Of a stretch of DNA of 64,000 nt, positions 47,505 through 56,182 are shown piece after piece. The stretch comes from Rhodopseudomonas sp. BR0M22 (lineage in GTDB: Bacteria; Pseudomonadota; Alphaproteobacteria; Rhizobiales; Xanthobacteraceae): contig NZ_QUMK01000012.1 of NCBI RefSeq assembly GCF_010907035.1, forward strand, positions 20,122 through 84,121, written 5' to 3'. The notes beneath the pieces were generated by a model. The model did not search any database and was not told where the DNA came from. It saw only the letters and a program-made list of their open reading frames with translations. The translations under genes were made by a program, and so were the position numbers. Every line of letters begins with the position of its first letter. The first letter of the stretch is position 1.

Positions 47505-48236
47505 CTACGCGGTGTTCCCGGCGTCGATGGTCTGCACTGTGCCGGTAATGTTACGGCCGCCGTCGCCGAGCAGGAACTCGACCATCCGGGCGACATCGTC
47601 GGCTTCGGCCAGCCGCCGAAGCGCGCTGCGGCCGGCGATTTTCTGGCGCCCTTCGCCGGCCAACCCGGCGGTGAGCTCGGTATCGATGAATCCCGGTGCG
47701 ATCGCGTTGACCGTGATGCCGAGCCGGCCGACCTCGCGCGCCAGCGAACGCGTGAATCCGATCGCCGCTGCTTTGGTGGCGCCGTACACCGACAGGCCAT
47801 TGTAACCGGTCGAGCCGATGATCGACGACATGTTGATCACCCGCCCGGCGCCGTCGGCCATCATTTGCCGGACGATGTACTTGGTCAGTACGATCGGCGA
47901 ATGGACGTTGATGCGCAGCAGCGTTTCGATCTGGCTGTTGTGCATGGTCGCCAGCACCCCCTCGGTGCCGATGCCGGCGTTGTTGATCAGTCCGTAGATC
48001 TTGCCGAATTCCTGGCGCAGCGATTTGGCGAACGCGGCCAGTCCGTCGATGTTGCCAAGATCATAGGCCCTGAAGCTGATCGATCCGGGCCCTGGCGAAG
48101 CCTCGGCGATTGCCGCGGTCAGTTCCTCGCTCTCCCGCCGCGCGACCGTGATCACGCCGTAGCCGCCCGCGGCCAAGCGGCGCGCAATCGCCAGACCGAT
48201 TCCGCGGCTGCCGCCGGTCACCACCACTCTATGCAT
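47505..48236 (-). CDS. FabG-like short-chain dehydrogenase/reductase
   Basis: This 243-residue reductase has TGGSRGIG, NNAGIG, a catalytic Ser in NMSSIIGS and YGATK, with the C-terminal ITGTVQTIDAG. It resembles 3-oxoacyl-ACP reductases. Its start overlaps the end of the AMP-ligase gene by eight bases, so the two are translationally coupled. It probably reduces a carrier-bound ketone in this cluster rather than serving housekeeping fatty acid synthesis (inference from context). Confidence 0.88.
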   Translation of the reverse strand: MHRVVVTGGSRGIGLAIARRLAAGGYGVITVARRESEELTAAIAEASPGPGSISFRAYDLGNIDGLAAFAKSLRQEFGKIYGLINNAGIGTEGVLATMHNSQIETLLRINVHSPIVLTKYIVRQMMADGAGRVINMSSIIGSTGYNGLSVYGATKAAAIGFTRSLAREVGRLGITVNAIAPGFIDTELTAGLAGEGRQKIAGRSALRRLAEADDVARMVEFLLGDGGRNITGTVQTIDAGNTA

Positions 48237-49608
48237 GTCGGGCCAGCTTTCCCGAGGCGGTCACCTCAAGCTGCTGCACGAAACGGATCGCCGCCGGAAC
48301 TTTGTGCAGTGGCAGTGACGCGCGGCAGTTGGCGAGGATCGCCTCGCGGATCGCGCCGGTGCGCCCGGCGTCGGCGACGCTGGCCAGCACCGCTTCGGCG
48401 ACCACGAGAGAGCCGGTGATCGGGCTGCGGCGTGCGCGCACCCGCGACATCCGTACAGAGGGATGCTGATTGATCACCGCTTCGACCTCTTCGGGGTGCA
48501 CCTTCAGGCCGCCGACATTGATGACGCCATCGCGCCGGCCGACGAAGTAATAGCGATCGTTGCGCAGTTCGACCATGTCGCCCGTATCGACGAAGCCGTC
48601 GGCGTCGGTGAGGGACGGCGCGCCGCGTCCGACATAGGTGTGCGCGGCTCGGGTCGATTTGATGCGGAGCGAGCCGTCGACCACCTTCATGGTGATGCCC
48701 GGCGCGTTGCCGATCAGCGCTGCCGGAAAACCTTCGCGGCCGTCATTGACCGCAAAGCCGACGCCGGCTTCGGTCGAGGCGTAGGCGTGACCGATCGAGG
48801 CGTGTGGGAAGGCGTTACGCAAGCCGTCCAGCACCGCCTGATCGGCAATCTCGCCGGACAGCCGAACATAGTCGGGGCGAAAGCTGCCGATCGCAGGATT
48901 CATCAGCGCCTTACGCCAGTGCGACGGCGTGCCGGAAATATGCGTCACGCCCCGCGTAGCGAGGCGCGCCAGATGATGGCCGATCGCCTCGCCCGGAGCC
49001 GACAGCACCATGGCTCCGCCGCCGAGTACGGCGCGGAGGAAAATCTGCAGGCCGCCGTAGCGGCGAATATCGTAGAACGTCGCCCAGGTCGGCGGCGCGT
49101 CTTTCGCGACGGTGTCGCCGACGATCGCGCCCGTCAGCGCGGCCAATGTGTGCGCGACAATCTTCGGCCGGCCGGTGGTGCCGGAAGTGAGCATCAGCCA
49201 CGACGTGGCATGCGTGGTCGCGGCCGCAGCCGCAGGATGCAGCGGCAAGCCTGCGGCGACAATGGTGTCGATGCCGAGGCCCTGCCAGCGTTCCGGTGTG
49301 TCTGTGACGATGGCGTCGATCTCCGCGTCTGCGATCAGATCGGCCGCGTAGCTCATGTCGACATCGGGCGGACACAACAGCATCCGCCGCGCCACACCGT
49401 CGAGTTCGATCATCGCGATGCCAGTGACGAGCTGCGTCGATAGCGAGAGCAGCACCGAGCGGCCGGCGAGTTCGGACGGCTCGACGCCGAGGCAGCTTGT
49501 GTGCGCGATGTCGGCGAACGCAACCTCGCACGTTGCGTCCGAAAGCGTGCGGGAGTCGGATCCTTTGGTGAGATAGTGGCTTAGCGCGACGATCTCACGC
49601 GGGGACAT
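48229..49608 (-). CDS. AMP-forming acyl/aryl ligase (adenylate-forming enzyme)
   Basis: This 459-residue member of the ANL superfamily is shorter than typical acyl-CoA ligases. Motif A3 LTSGTTGRPKIVAH, A5-like YASTEAGVGF and A8 YYFVGRRDGVINVGGLKVHPEEVEA are present, and the C-terminal lysine lies in ASGKLAR. The start is set at ATG 49608, because GGAG of the overlapping upstream gene lies nine bases before it; an in-frame ATG lies two codons earlier. It overlaps the end of ACP2, suggesting that it loads that carrier protein. The substrate is unknown. Confidence 0.85.
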   Translation of the reverse strand: MSPREIVALSHYLTKGSDSRTLSDATCEVAFADIAHTSCLGVEPSELAGRSVLLSLSTQLVTGIAMIELDGVARRMLLCPPDVDMSYAADLIADAEIDAIVTDTPERWQGLGIDTIVAAGLPLHPAAAAATTHATSWLMLTSGTTGRPKIVAHTLAALTGAIVGDTVAKDAPPTWATFYDIRRYGGLQIFLRAVLGGGAMVLSAPGEAIGHHLARLATRGVTHISGTPSHWRKALMNPAIGSFRPDYVRLSGEIADQAVLDGLRNAFPHASIGHAYASTEAGVGFAVNDGREGFPAALIGNAPGITMKVVDGSLRIKSTRAAHTYVGRGAPSLTDADGFVDTGDMVELRNDRYYFVGRRDGVINVGGLKVHPEEVEAVINQHPSVRMSRVRARRSPITGSLVVAEAVLASVADAGRTGAIREAILANCRASLPLHKVPAAIRFVQQLEVTASGKLARHA

Positions 49609-49840
49609 TCTCATAGGCTCCAATGAAGTCGCCCAGCGTCTCCGGAAAGAAGGCGTCGTCGGCTGTGCTGAACGGGTCGATCCCGAGTTCGTCCTCGAGG
49701 CGGGCCACCAGAACGGCGAAGCCGAGCGAGTCGAAGCCGGACTGATGCAACAGCAGATCGTCAGTGAGTTCGGGAGTCTTGAAGCCCTGTTCCTGAGCGA
49801 CTTGTTGCATCGCCGAGACGATTGTTAACCGTACAGACAT
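49595..49840 (-). CDS. Acyl carrier protein (ACP2)
   Basis: This 81-residue carrier protein has the attachment site GFDSLGFAVLV (Ser near residue 38) in a DSL context and flanking helices typical of ACPs. Its end overlaps the AMP-ligase start. It is distinct in sequence from ACP1. It is first in the leftward operon ACP2-ligase-reductase and divergent from the GNAT-like gene. Confidence 0.86.
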   Translation of the reverse strand: MSVRLTIVSAMQQVAQEQGFKTPELTDDLLLHQSGFDSLGFAVLVARLEDELGIDPFSTADDAFFPETLGDFIGAYENVPA

Positions 49841-49940
49841 CGATACTTCGCCTTTCTGTTCGTTCCGTGAGACAAGGAGCATATGGCGCAAATTCGAAAC
49901 AAATCCATGCGCCTCACTTGCAATTCGGGCCGATTGGTAA

Positions 49941-50822
49941 ATGGCTTTGGAAGCCCGCAAGGTGCGCTGCCGCGAGATCGGCGCCGCCGACATTGATGCC
50001 GTCTCCGATCTGTTGACGCGCGGTTTTCCCGGCCGCCGCCGTGACTATTGGTTGCGCGGTCTGCATCGTCACGGCGCGCGCGATCTGCCCGATGGTTGTC
50101 CGCGCTACGGCTTCCTGCTGGAGACTGCCGGGCGCGTGGTCGGCGTTCTGCTGCTGCTGTATGCGGCCAAGCGGCCGGGACAAGAGCAGATCCTGCGTTG
50201 CAACGTCTCGAGCTGGTATGTCGAGCCCGATTTCCGCAATTACGCGACGCTGCTGACGTCGATGGCGCAGAAGAACAAGCAGGTCACCTACGTCAATATT
50301 TCGCCCGCGGTGAACACTTGGCCGATCGTCGAGGCGCTCGGCTTCAAGCGCTATTGCAACGGCATGTTCTTCGCGGTGCCGCTGCTGTCTCGAACCGAGA
50401 AGGGCGCGCGCGTCGAGGTTGTGACGGAAGCCACGGGTGAGGTCGCGGGGCTGAGCGAGGCCGAGTGCGAACTGCTGCGCAGCCATGCGGCGTATGGATG
50501 CCTGGCACTTGCGGTTCATCTGGCCGATTGCACGATGCCGTTCTTGTTCGTGCCGAAGCGCGTGAAGCACGGCCGCTTCCCGTTTCCGGCGATGCAACTG
50601 GTTTATTGCCGCGACGTGGCGGAATTCGTGCGCTGCGCCGGCGCGCTCGGCCGGAAATTGATCTGGCGCGGCCGGCCGCTGGCGATTGTCGATGCGCTCG
50701 GGCCGATCGAAGGGGTGTCCGGCTTCTATCTCGATTCGCGTGGCCGCAAATACTACAGGGGGCCGAACCCGCCGCGCTTGGCCGATCTCACCGAAACCGA
50801 GCTGGTGCTGTTCGGTCCGTGA
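49941..50822 (+). CDS. GNAT-like acyltransferase
   Basis: This 293-residue protein has an N-terminal GNAT-like fold: IGAADIDAVSDLLTRGFPGR, then GRVVGVLLLLY, VSSWYVEPDFRNYATLLTS and WPIVEALGFKRYCNGMFFAVPL. That gives the usual strand-helix order including beta-4 and the acetyl-CoA-binding turn region. The C-terminal 150 residues are extra and may form a second degenerate GNAT-like domain. It is alone on its strand, divergent from ACP2. It could acylate an amine or hydroxyl using a carrier-bound or CoA-bound acyl group. Confidence 0.65.
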   Translation: MALEARKVRCREIGAADIDAVSDLLTRGFPGRRRDYWLRGLHRHGARDLPDGCPRYGFLLETAGRVVGVLLLLYAAKRPGQEQILRCNVSSWYVEPDFRNYATLLTSMAQKNKQVTYVNISPAVNTWPIVEALGFKRYCNGMFFAVPLLSRTEKGARVEVVTEATGEVAGLSEAECELLRSHAAYGCLALAVHLADCTMPFLFVPKRVKHGRFPFPAMQLVYCRDVAEFVRCAGALGRKLIWRGRPLAIVDALGPIEGVSGFYLDSRGRKYYRGPNPPRLADLTETELVLFGP

Positions 50823-50851
50823 GCTGCCGATAGCAGCGATCGGCGCGGCTC

Positions 50852-51724
50852 TCACCCGTGCGCGAAGTCCCAGTAGAGCTTCCTTGCGCGAGCGAACAAC
50901 GGCCCTGGCTGCAGCGCGCGGTCGTCGATACGGATAATGGGTTGGACTTTGGCGAAGTTGCCGCTGGCGAAAATCTCGTCGGCGGCCACGAAATCTTCGT
51001 AGCGCAGCGTCGTCTCGATCACCTCGATGCCGGCGCTACGCAGCAGCGCGATCACGCGCTGGCGCGTGACGCCGTTGAGGAAGGTTCCGTTCGGCGACGG
51101 CGTGTAGACGGTGCCGTCCTTCGCCATGAAGATGTTGGAATTGCCGAGCTCGGCGATGTTGCCCAACATGTCGCGCATCAGGCAGTTGGCGAAGCCACGG
51201 CTCTGGGCTTCGATCATCGCGCGCGAATTGTTCGGGTAGAGGCAGCCGGCTTTGGCGTCGACCACTGCGCAGTCGCCGTTCGGCTTGCGGAACGGCGACA
51301 GCGTGATCGACAGGCCGGTCGGCTTCGGCATGGGCGCCTCGTAGATGCACAGGCACCAGTTGGTGGTGTCGGGATCGAACAGCACGCCGCCGCCGGCGCC
51401 GTTCTGCGCCCAATACATCGGCCGGATGTAGAGTTCTGCCATCGCGTCGAAGCGCTTCAGCCCATCCTGCACCAGCCCGTGCCACGTCGCCTCGTCGACC
51501 ATCGGCTTGAGCTTGAAATTCGTCGCCGACCAATTGACGCGCGCAATGTGGCTGTCGAGGTCGGGTGTGACGCCTTCGAACGCGCGCGCACCGTCAAACA
51601 CCATCGAGCCGAGCCACGCCGCATGGGTGCGCGGCCCCATGATCGGCACGTTGCCGTCGTGCCATTCGCCTTCGAAGAAGGTCCAGGTCTGCGAGTAGTG
51701 GGTGGGTGCGGGTGCGATCGTCAT
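50852..51724 (-). CDS. Class IV aminotransferase, branched-chain type
   Basis: This 290-residue PLP fold-type IV aminotransferase resembles branched-chain amino acid aminotransferases (IlvE). The PLP lysine lies in VVDAKAGCLYPNNSRAM; GNSNIFMAKDGTVYTP and FLNGVTRQRVIALL are family motifs. GAGGGA precedes ATG 51724; a GTG at 51739 is an alternative and overlaps the upstream stop. It follows the acyl-CoA ligase at a short distance, on one transcript. It may serve the carrier-protein pathway or general branched-chain metabolism. Confidence 0.87.
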   Translation of the reverse strand: MTIAPAPTHYSQTWTFFEGEWHDGNVPIMGPRTHAAWLGSMVFDGARAFEGVTPDLDSHIARVNWSATNFKLKPMVDEATWHGLVQDGLKRFDAMAELYIRPMYWAQNGAGGGVLFDPDTTNWCLCIYEAPMPKPTGLSITLSPFRKPNGDCAVVDAKAGCLYPNNSRAMIEAQSRGFANCLMRDMLGNIAELGNSNIFMAKDGTVYTPSPNGTFLNGVTRQRVIALLRSAGIEVIETTLRYEDFVAADEIFASGNFAKVQPIIRIDDRALQPGPLFARARKLYWDFAHG

Positions 51725-51735
51725 CGTTGCGTCCC

Positions 51736-53553
51736 TCACAGTCTGATTGCGCCGCGGGCGATGCGGTCAAAGAAGTCGTCGTCGAGCGCCACGTAGCGGC
51801 CCGCTGCGTTATCGGCGACATACAGCGGATCGACTACCAAGCCCGGGTCGAAGCCGTCGCCAATCAGCGCTTGTTTGACCTGCTTGAAGGTGCCGGTGAG
51901 ATCGAGCGTCGGTCGCAGCCGCAGGAACAGCGGTCGCGCATAGGCCGGAAGCCGCTCGGCAAGATGGCGATACAGTGCTGCGAGATCGAAACCTGCGTCG
52001 GTCACCAGCGCCGCCATCCCGGCGCGGCCGTCGCAATGCGGGACGCTGACGCCGTACACGCAAGCATCGATGACGCCGGGGCAGGCGGCCAGCGTGTCGG
52101 CGACTTCGCTCGCCGCGACATTCTCGCCCTTCCAGCGGAAGGTGTCGCCGATCCGGTCGACGAAGCGGAAGAAACCCCTGGCGTCCTGCATCATCAGGTC
52201 GCCAGTGCGGAACCAGGCATCGCCCGGCGCGAACACGTCGCGCAGGATCTTGCGCTCGCTGTCGCCGTCATTGGTGTAACCCTCGAACCGTCCGCCTCCG
52301 CGCTCGGCTTCGCCGATCCGGCCGATCGCTTCTCCGGCCTCCCCGCGCGCGCAGCGGATGCAGCGCCCTTGGTCGTCGCGCGCTGGCAGCCCGGTGTCGA
52401 AGTCGAACTTCACCAGCGCGGCCGGGAAGCGATGTGCCAGGAACGACGGCAGCCGCCCGATCGCGCCGGGCTCGCCCTCGACGTTGTAGAGCGAGAAGTT
52501 GCCTTCAGTAGAGGCGTAGAACTCCAGAATCTGCGGAATCGCGAACCGGGCCTGGAACGCCTGCCAAACGTCGCCGCGCAGTCCGTTGCCGCAGGCGAGG
52601 CGCAGACGATGTCGCGTTTCGTTCGGCGAATGCGGCGTTTGAATCAGGTAGCGGCACAGCTCGCCGATATACTGAAACAGCGTGCAATCGTAGCGCACGA
52701 GATCGTCCCAGAACCGCTGCGCGGAAAATTTCTCGGCGATCACCACCGAGCCGCCGGCCATCAGCAGGCTGCCTGTCGCGACGACGCCGCCGACGCTGTG
52801 ATAGATCGGCAGGCAATCGTAGATGCGATCTTCGGGCGTGACACCTGTGAGGCCGGCGAACCAGCCTGCCCAGCTCATCACGCGGCGATGGCTGACCCGC
52901 GCTGCTTTCGGCAATCCGGTGGTGCCGGAGGTGTAGATCAGAAGCGCTGGATCATCGATGGTGACGGTGGGACGTTCCTCCGCGGTCAGCGGATCGGGTT
53001 TCATCGTCGCGAGCGCGGCAGCGAGGTCGTGTTCGGCGTCGCTGCCGTCGCGCAGCCATAGCCGCGGCGCCGGCTTCAGGTATGGCCTTGCGCCTTCGTA
53101 AGCATCGCTCAGTTCGTTCGCGACGATGACGTGATGGGGCTTGGCGACATCGATGCAATGCGCCAGCGAGTTGCCGGTGAGTTGGGTATTGAGCAACGCC
53201 ACGACGCCGCCGACCTTGGTGATGCCGAGCCAGATCGCCAGATAGTCGGCGCGGTTCGGCATCAGCAGCGCGACGGTGACGCCCTTGCCGACACCGTGAG
53301 CGAGCGCCCAGCGGGCGACGCGATCGATGCGCCCAGCCAGTTCGACGTAGCTGTACTGCTCGTGTTGCGACAGCAGCGCGGGGGCGTTCGGCGTCCGCGC
53401 CGCCCAATCGGTCACGGCGTCGCACAGCAGCCGCAGAGGTTCGCGCTCGATCCGCGCGGTGATCTCGATCGCGTTCAGCCAGCTCTTGGCGACCGTTGGT
53501 CGCGTGCGCGTCCTGTCGGGCGGCGGGATCGCTGCGGCAGCATCCACGGTCAT
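51736..53553 (-). CDS. Long-chain acyl-CoA synthetase, FATP-type
   Basis: This 605-residue adenylate-forming ligase is of the very-long-chain/FATP-like group. It carries IYTSGTTGLPKAARVSH, the FATP-type FYASTEGNFSLYNVEG, and RTGDLMMQDARGFFRFVDRIGDTFRWKGENV. It activates fatty acids to acyl-CoA. The start at ATG 53553 removes a 44-residue upstream extension without similarity. It precedes the aminotransferase in the same operon. Confidence 0.88.
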   Translation of the reverse strand: MTVDAAAAIPPPDRTRTRPTVAKSWLNAIEITARIEREPLRLLCDAVTDWAARTPNAPALLSQHEQYSYVELAGRIDRVARWALAHGVGKGVTVALLMPNRADYLAIWLGITKVGGVVALLNTQLTGNSLAHCIDVAKPHHVIVANELSDAYEGARPYLKPAPRLWLRDGSDAEHDLAAALATMKPDPLTAEERPTVTIDDPALLIYTSGTTGLPKAARVSHRRVMSWAGWFAGLTGVTPEDRIYDCLPIYHSVGGVVATGSLLMAGGSVVIAEKFSAQRFWDDLVRYDCTLFQYIGELCRYLIQTPHSPNETRHRLRLACGNGLRGDVWQAFQARFAIPQILEFYASTEGNFSLYNVEGEPGAIGRLPSFLAHRFPAALVKFDFDTGLPARDDQGRCIRCARGEAGEAIGRIGEAERGGGRFEGYTNDGDSERKILRDVFAPGDAWFRTGDLMMQDARGFFRFVDRIGDTFRWKGENVAASEVADTLAACPGVIDACVYGVSVPHCDGRAGMAALVTDAGFDLAALYRHLAERLPAYARPLFLRLRPTLDLTGTFKQVKQALIGDGFDPGLVVDPLYVADNAAGRYVALDDDFFDRIARGAIRL

Positions 53554-53817
53554 CGACACCAGTTCCGAAAGTTCGTGGAGAGTTTGAGCGCAATTGTAGG
53601 CGAATGCAGTTGGCGATGTGTTGCGAGGGGGGTGGCGAAGCGCGGTTAGGGTAAACAGCTCGAACTTAACTAAAATTGTCCTCAAATAAGCAAGTGAAAT
53701 TAGGGTTAGTTTGTCATCGTCTTTGAAATGTGTTGTCGGCGAATGCGGTGCATCCTAGCAAAGAGGAGGCGCGGAGTTCGGTATGGAACGTGCAGCCGCG
53801 GCGAGGGAGGATAGCTC

Positions 53818-55122
53818 ATGCGCAACGAGACGCTTGCCATCCACGCCGGCTACGAGCCTGATCCGACCACCAAGGCGGTCTCCGTGCCGATCTATCAGAC
53901 CGCGTCTTACGCGTTCGACAGCGCCGATCACGGTGCGGCCCTGTTCAATCTCGAGACTGAAGGCTATCGCTACTCGCGGATCGCCAATCCGACCACCAGC
54001 GTGCTCGAAAAGCGCGTGGCCGAGCTGGAAGGCGGTGTCGGTGCGCTGGCGGTGGCGAGCGGGCAGGCGGCGCTGCATTTCGCCTTCGTCAATCTTGCCG
54101 ATCACGGCGGCAACATCGTCTCCGTGCCGCAACTGTACGGCACCACGCACACGCTGCTGTCCCACATTCTGCCGCGCCAGGGCATCACCGGACGGTTCGC
54201 TGCCAGCGACAAGCCGGAAGATATCGCCAGGCTGATCGACAGCGATACGCGTGCGGTGTTCTGCGAAACCATCGGCAACCCCGCCGGCAACGTCTGCGAT
54301 ATCGAAGCGATCGCCCGAGTGGCACATCGCGCCGGCGTTCCGCTGATTGTCGACAACACCGTGGCGACGCCGATCCTGCTCAAGCCGATCGACTACGGCG
54401 CCGACGTCGTGGTGCATTCGCTCACCAAGTTTCTCGGCGGTCACGGCACGACGCTCGGCGGCGCCATCGTCGACAGCGGCCGGTTCGATTGGGCCAAGCA
54501 GCCGGAGCGGTTTCCGGCTTTCAATCAGCCGGATCATTCCTATCACGGCATGATTTACGCCGAGCGGTTCGGGCCAACCGCCTATGTGGAGCGCGCGCGA
54601 TCGATCTATCAGCGCACCATGGGATCGGTGCTATCACCGTTCAACGCCTTCCTGCTGCTGCAAGGCATCGAGACGGTGGCGCTGCGGATGGAGCGTCACG
54701 TCGAGAATGCCCGCAAGGTCGCCGAATTCCTGAGGGACGACCCGCGCGTGGCCTGGGTCAACTACACCGGCTTTCCGGACAGCCCGTATTACCCATTGGT
54801 GCAGAAGTATCTCGGTGGTCGTGCCTCTTCGCTGTTCACGTTCGGAATCAAGGGCGGGATGGAGGCCGGCAAGGCGTTCTACGATGCGTTGAAGCTGATC
54901 ACCCGGCTGGTGAATATCGGTGACGCCAAGTCGCTCGCCTGCCATCCGGCCTCGACCACGCATCGCCAGATGTCGGTCGAGCAGCAGCGGCAGGCCGGTG
55001 TGCTGCCGGAGACGATCCGGTTGTCGATCGGGATCGAACACATCGCCGATATCATCGAGGATCTCGATCAGGCGCTGGCGCGGGCCAGCAATTCGCGGCC
55101 GCGTCAGGCTGCGGCCGAATAG
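53818..55122 (+). CDS. metY: O-acetylhomoserine sulfhydrylase (MetY)
   Basis: This 434-residue PLP enzyme of the Cys/Met metabolism family converts O-acyl-homoserine and sulfide to homocysteine. YSRIANPTTSVLEKRVAELEGG, the SLTKFLGGHGTTLGGAIVDSG lysine region and the late SLACHPASTTHRQM are typical. GAGGGAGGA precedes the ATG. It is followed by metA 15 bases downstream, giving a two-gene methionine unit. Confidence 0.95.
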   Translation: MRNETLAIHAGYEPDPTTKAVSVPIYQTASYAFDSADHGAALFNLETEGYRYSRIANPTTSVLEKRVAELEGGVGALAVASGQAALHFAFVNLADHGGNIVSVPQLYGTTHTLLSHILPRQGITGRFAASDKPEDIARLIDSDTRAVFCETIGNPAGNVCDIEAIARVAHRAGVPLIVDNTVATPILLKPIDYGADVVVHSLTKFLGGHGTTLGGAIVDSGRFDWAKQPERFPAFNQPDHSYHGMIYAERFGPTAYVERARSIYQRTMGSVLSPFNAFLLLQGIETVALRMERHVENARKVAEFLRDDPRVAWVNYTGFPDSPYYPLVQKYLGGRASSLFTFGIKGGMEAGKAFYDALKLITRLVNIGDAKSLACHPASTTHRQMSVEQQRQAGVLPETIRLSIGIEHIADIIEDLDQALARASNSRPRQAAAE

Positions 55123-55137
55123 GCGGGCGCCGTCCGC

Positions 55138-56127
55138 ATGACCTTGCTGTTCGATAGCGCTGATCCGATTGCGAGCCCTGCGCTGGTGCCGATCGATGGC
55201 GAACGGCGCCGACAGCCGGATCATCGCAAGCCGATCGAGATCGGGCTCGTCAACAACATGGGCGATGCGGCGCTACGCGCGACCGAACGGCAGTTCGCCC
55301 GGCTGCTGCGCGATGGTGCCGGTGCGCAGCGGGTAAGGCTGCATTGCTTCGCGCTGCGTTCGGTGCCGCGGTCGGTGGCCGCCCGCCATCGCATCGATCG
55401 ACTGTATTCGGACATCGACGATCTCGGTCGCGTGCAGCTCGACGGTCTGATCGTCACCGGCGCCGAGCCGCGCACGCCGGCGCTGTCTGACGAGCCGTAC
55501 TGGGACGAGTTTCGCCGTGTGGTCGATTGGGCCGAGGCGCATACGCGCTCGTCGATCTGGTCTTGCCTTGCGGCTCATGCCGCCGTTCTGCATCTCGACG
55601 GCATTGAACGACGCCGGTTGCCGCTGAAGTGCTCCGGCGTCTACGCGGCCAAAGTCGTGCGCAACGATCCGCTGCTGGTCGATTTGCCGGTGACGGCACG
55701 GGTATCGCACTCGCGGCTGAACGATCTGGATGAGAACGATCTGTCGGGTGCCGGCTACGACGTCCTGACGTGTGCGGGCGATGCCGGCGTCGACATGTTC
55801 GCCCGTCGTGGCTGCGGCAGGATGGTGTTCTTTCAGGGGCATCCGGAATACGACGTGGCGTCTCTGCAGCGCGAATTCCTGCGCGACGTCGGCCGCTACC
55901 TCGGCGGCGAGCGTGAGGACTGTCCTGCGCCCCCCGAGAATTACTTTTGTGCCGAGACCGAAGCTCGACTCGCAGCATTCCGGCTACGTGCCATAGCTCA
56001 TCGGCGGCCCGACATGATTGCCGAACTGCCGCCGCTGGCGCCGCGACCCGGCCTCGCGGCCGCGCTGAATGGAACGGCCACCTCCCTGTTTGGCAACTGG
56101 CTGTCGTTGCTGGCGACCGAAGCCTGA
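55138..56127 (+). CDS. metA: Homoserine O-acyltransferase, MetA (HTS) family
   Basis: This 329-residue member of the HTS/MetA family acylates homoserine. IEIGLVNNMGDAALRATERQF, the nucleophile Cys in WSCLAAHAAV, and the His/Glu in GHPEYD are visible. Acetyl versus succinyl donor cannot be told safely here; pairing with MetY suggests the acyl ester is used directly with sulfide. The C-terminal 60 residues extend beyond the core. Confidence 0.9.
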   Translation: MTLLFDSADPIASPALVPIDGERRRQPDHRKPIEIGLVNNMGDAALRATERQFARLLRDGAGAQRVRLHCFALRSVPRSVAARHRIDRLYSDIDDLGRVQLDGLIVTGAEPRTPALSDEPYWDEFRRVVDWAEAHTRSSIWSCLAAHAAVLHLDGIERRRLPLKCSGVYAAKVVRNDPLLVDLPVTARVSHSRLNDLDENDLSGAGYDVLTCAGDAGVDMFARRGCGRMVFFQGHPEYDVASLQREFLRDVGRYLGGEREDCPAPPENYFCAETEARLAAFRLRAIAHRRPDMIAELPPLAPRPGLAAALNGTATSLFGNWLSLLATEA

Positions 56128-56182
56128 ATTCTGCGTTTCCGGCAACTTGATGATCAATGTGCGCGCAAGCGAGCGGCGCGAC

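Noticed and set aside
53554..53817. SAM-II type riboswitch upstream of metY
   Set aside because: I looked for the conserved pseudoknot segments known upstream of alphaproteobacterial met genes and could not find a convincing match. A covariance-model search would settle it.
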